From positions 1,922,001 through 1,986,000 of the forward strand of contig CAWAAR010000003.1 of assembly GCA_963780135.1 (NCBI GenBank): DNA of 64,000 nucleotides. The letters are read 5' to 3'. This document shows positions 61,886-64,000 of the stretch, piece after piece; within the stretch, counting starts at the first letter, position 1; each line of letters begins with the position of its first letter. The stretch comes from Clostridium_AM sp963780135 (lineage in GTDB: Bacteria > Bacillota > Clostridia > Clostridiales > Clostridiaceae). The position numbers were made by a program, and so were the translations under genes. The notes under the pieces are model-generated. The model ran no database searches. It was not told the origin of the DNA and saw only the letters and a program-made list of their open reading frames with translations.

Positions 61886-62449
61886 TTATGATGTCGGCTT
61901 TTTAACCAGCACAAGTTGTACACTTTGTACTAATATAGTGATGAAGCCGCAGTTAACATAGGTTGTACTTTCTAAAAATAATAAAATAATAGTCCATATA
62001 GCTATAAGTAGAGCTGCTATAAATTTATGCTGCAGCTTTTTTTTATTATCTTTTATAGGTCTATTTACACTGCATATTGGAGCTTTTACTAAAACTATCA
62101 CTAAACTAATTATGCTCACAAATAAATAGCATGATACTGGCAGTTTAGGTGCTAAAGGTGCCAGTACACTGGTTAATATAAACAGCAAAGTTGTTGCAAT
62201 TAAACAATTCAAGGTACCTTTTAAGTGTAGCCCTCCAGCAAACAGTCTAGTGGACAGTATTATAAGTAAGGAAAAATAGAAATAATTCTGCTTATGTATT
62301 ATATTAAAGAACAGTATTAGAAAAACAATTTTAAATCCTTCACTTAAAAGTACAGTTAAACCATATTGTATTCTTGCTCTGTCTTTAGTATTGTTGTAGG
62401 CTTCAGTACAAATAAGAGAAGTAATCTGTAAAGCCAATTTATCTATCAT
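61886..62449 (-). CDS. agrB: AgrB-family peptide-processing membrane protease
   Basis: 187 residues from ATG 62449 (AGGTGGTG 8 bases upstream). Accessory gene regulator B family: the catalytic pair is in RLFAGGLHLKGTLNCLIAT (His and Cys seven residues apart), with five or six membrane helices. It cleaves the AgrD tail and forms the thiolactone. agrD follows 37 bases downstream, so both are transcribed together, opposite to agrA-agrC. Confidence 0.9.
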   Translation of the reverse strand: MIDKLALQITSLICTEAYNNTKDRARIQYGLTVLLSEGFKIVFLILFFNIIHKQNYFYFSLLIILSTRLFAGGLHLKGTLNCLIATTLLFILTSVLAPLAPKLPVSCYLFVSIISLVIVLVKAPICSVNRPIKDNKKKLQHKFIAALLIAIWTIILLFLESTTYVNCGFITILVQSVQLVLVKKPTS

Positions 62450-62455
62450 TTTCAA

Positions 62456-63103
62456 TACACCACCTAGAAAGTGAAAAACACTATAATTTTAAAACACATT
62501 CATTTAAGAAGCTTGTCTATATAATAATGCTATGATATAAATTATAATTTTAGAACAAATAGAAAGTTAGATTTCATTAGCTAAAATATTTTCTGCTGAA
62601 GAAGGAGCACTACTAACAGAATTATTAATAACTCAACTTTCGCGGTTTAAAAATTATGCGACGCAACTTTTTTAGTTGAGAGTGTAGAATTGAGAGTTGA
62701 GAGTGAAGGTTGATTTTTAGCTATCGCAAAAAATCTTTAAATTTATATAAGTCAGCAATGTTTCGTTTTAGCGAAACGAGCCATGAAAAATTTAATCAAA
62801 GGTTTTTTGTAGTGTAACGGAAAAAAATCCACATTAACTCTCCACTAGCAAAGCGAAGCGTCGCATCTTGCTTATATTAAGTTAAAATTGTATGTACGAA
62901 AGTTTAGTTAATAATATTAGTTTATAATATTAGTATCTGAAAATTTATTATATAATATAGTGAATTATAGATTTGCAAATTTAAATATTAATTTATAGCA
63001 TGTCCAAAGAGTATTGAAGATTTACTATTTGGACATATGTACAAGTTGAATGTTAGCCTTAGAAAACTATAATAAAAAAATAAGATGAAGTATAGGTGGA
63101 AAA
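62456..63103. other. Intergenic region with MITE-like element
   Basis: About 650 bases between agrB and the last gene, mostly occupied by element B (62629-62910). The agrBD promoter should be in 62460-62560; no clear hexamers or LytTR direct repeats could be assigned. Confidence 0.35.
62629..62910 (-). repeat. MITE-like element B with inverted ends
   Basis: The left end TAACTCAACTTTCGCGGTTT (short type, continuing AAAAATTATGCGACGCAAC) and the right end GCGTCGCATCTTGCTTATAT, then TAAGTTAAAATTGTATGTAC, GAAAGTTTAGTTA (long type) are inverted relative to element A at 23872. It holds an inner palindrome TTTCGTTTTAGCGAAA and no coding frame. Confidence 0.65.
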
Positions 63104-64000
63104 ATGGGAAAATACGATGGAATTACAAAAAGAGCATTAATTTTATCGATGGTAACTTGCTCAATATTTATGCTAGTATATTGGATTTCATTTCATGAAT
63201 TATATACTTTGTGTAAATTTGGAAGAATTAATAATAATATAAGTATATTACTGGTATGTATTATATTCTTTTTGTCTTGGCTTATAATTTTCATAATCAG
63301 AATTGTGAAAAAGCCAGCAATTGTACCTGAGCAGAGTGTAGATAGATATGAATCATATTCAAGTTATAAAACTATATGGACCTTTTTAGTTGCAATAATT
63401 ATAGTTCTTATAACAAGTTTTTATGGAGTAAAAATATATCATAGTGCAATAAATTACAATGGAAAGTTATCATGGTTCTTAAGTGATTTGAAAAATAAAA
63501 AAAGTGTAAAGCTTGAACATAATAATATATATGAAAGCGGTATAGAAGGAATATTTACAGATATTAATAAAAAAGTTCATATGCCTGAAAAATTATATGT
63601 TGTAAATAATTTTAGCCTTAATTTTGATTCTAATGGAAAAATTGCAACTTTTGATACATATCTTTATGGAAAAAATGCTAAAGGTGGGTTAGAAAGCTAT
63701 TTAATTAGTTATAACAGGAAAAAGTCGGAGAATATAACTATATATTTAAAGGGTTATGTAAATGCAAATTATAATGATGATAAACTTTTAGAACCATTAA
63801 TTAAGACAATGAAAGTAATTCCACTTAAAAAAACAGTGATGAACTGGCCTGAAGAGCAGTATGGTATTCTTTATTCTGGTAAACGAAGCTTTGGATATAA
63901 TACAAACGGTATTGTTTATATTGATTCCAAGGGAAACACAAATTCAGATGTTAATGCTCATTCTGAGATAGTAGGATATACTGTTTCTGTATTTGTGCCA
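63104..64000 (+). CDS. Membrane-anchored protein of unknown function, runs off the window
   Basis: At least 299 codons, open to the window end. AGGTGG lies 6 bases before the ATG. Three membrane helices are seen (about 12-30, 45-66 and 100-120: ALILSMVTCSIFMLVYWISF; ILLVCIIFFLSWLIIFII; TIWTFLVAIIIVLITSFYGV), followed by a large extracytoplasmic region (from about 125; KLYVVNNFSLNFDSNGKIAT, YLKGYVNANYNDDKLLEPLI). No family recognised from the visible part. Confidence 0.75.
   Translation, partial: MGKYDGITKRALILSMVTCSIFMLVYWISFHELYTLCKFGRINNNISILLVCIIFFLSWLIIFIIRIVKKPAIVPEQSVDRYESYSSYKTIWTFLVAIIIVLITSFYGVKIYHSAINYNGKLSWFLSDLKNKKSVKLEHNNIYESGIEGIFTDINKKVHMPEKLYVVNNFSLNFDSNGKIATFDTYLYGKNAKGGLESYLISYNRKKSENITIYLKGYVNANYNDDKLLEPLIKTMKVIPLKKTVMNWPEEQYGILYSGKRSFGYNTNGIVYIDSKGNTNSDVNAHSEIVGYTVSVFVP

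Noticed and set aside
1..64000. CRISPR array, tRNA and rRNA genes
   Set aside because: No regularly spaced identical repeats and no tRNA or rRNA signatures were seen on either strand.

Overview
The window looks like a chromosomal segment of a low-GC, strictly fermentative Firmicute, most likely a Clostridium (sensu stricto). Codon use is very AT-rich, ribosome binding sites are strong GGAGG types, and Rho-independent terminators are common. Characteristic clostridial families include an agr-type peptide signalling locus, a Trp T-box with TrpP, DUF6033 and ECF/DUF4367 pairs. No rRNA, tRNA or CRISPR array was found.

Layout. 1-1590: an IS3-family element cut by the window edge. 1.6-6.2 kb: an accessory region of decayed genes: toxin C-terminal tails with intact immunity-like genes, pentapeptide-repeat fragments and a beheaded Rpn-type nuclease. 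Inside it sits an intact unit of consensus promoter, structured RNA, terminator and PBECR4-like nuclease gene (3737-4810), organised like a type III toxin-antitoxin locus; this is the best candidate for an undescribed system. 6.6-8.1 kb: ECF sigma factor and membrane anti-sigma factor. 8.6-9.9 kb: DEAD-box helicase. 10.1-18.0 kb: a tightly coupled operon of SWIM zinc finger, HEAT-like protein (split by a frameshift), MoxR AAA+ ATPase, DUF5682 and VWA proteins, matching the E. coli yehL/yehM/yehP/yehQ set. 18.2-27 kb: cell-surface and signalling genes, exonuclease, MATE pump, GrpB, GH18 hydrolase. 27.3-31.6 kb: an AEC transporter converging on a MerR-UbiD-UbiX-LpdD aromatic-acid decarboxylase operon. 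31.8-33.5 kb: AAA/PD-(D/E)XK protein. 33.8-41.4 kb: a complete Wadjet anti-plasmid system in the order jetD-A-B-C. 41.5-48.1 kb: ung, YhbD/bactofilin, a SEC-C microprotein, a Trp T-box operon (trpP plus M20 amidohydrolase), and a duplicated P4-type acid phosphatase with a central LysM. 48.5-52.8 kb: MarR and a heterodimeric ABC exporter under two matching palindromic operators; one ABC gene carries a one-base frameshift. 52.8-58.9 kb: YihY, membrane proteins, DUF6033, and an XRE regulator with an ABC-2 transporter. 59.2-62.5 kb: a complete agr quorum-sensing locus (agrA, agrC, and divergently placed agrB-agrD). 63.1 kb to the end: a membrane protein running off the window.

Two classes of interspersed repeats occur: MITE-like elements with inverted ends (23872-24216, 62629-62910, partial at 53863-53978) and a hairpin-rich module (22085-22226, 48308-48390, partial at 26826-26915). 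The biological themes are conflict and defence (toxin/immunity debris, RNA/nuclease unit, Wadjet, Yeh-like ternary operon) and population signalling (agr, with a second, orphan AgrC/AgrA-like pair at 19.1-21.2 kb).
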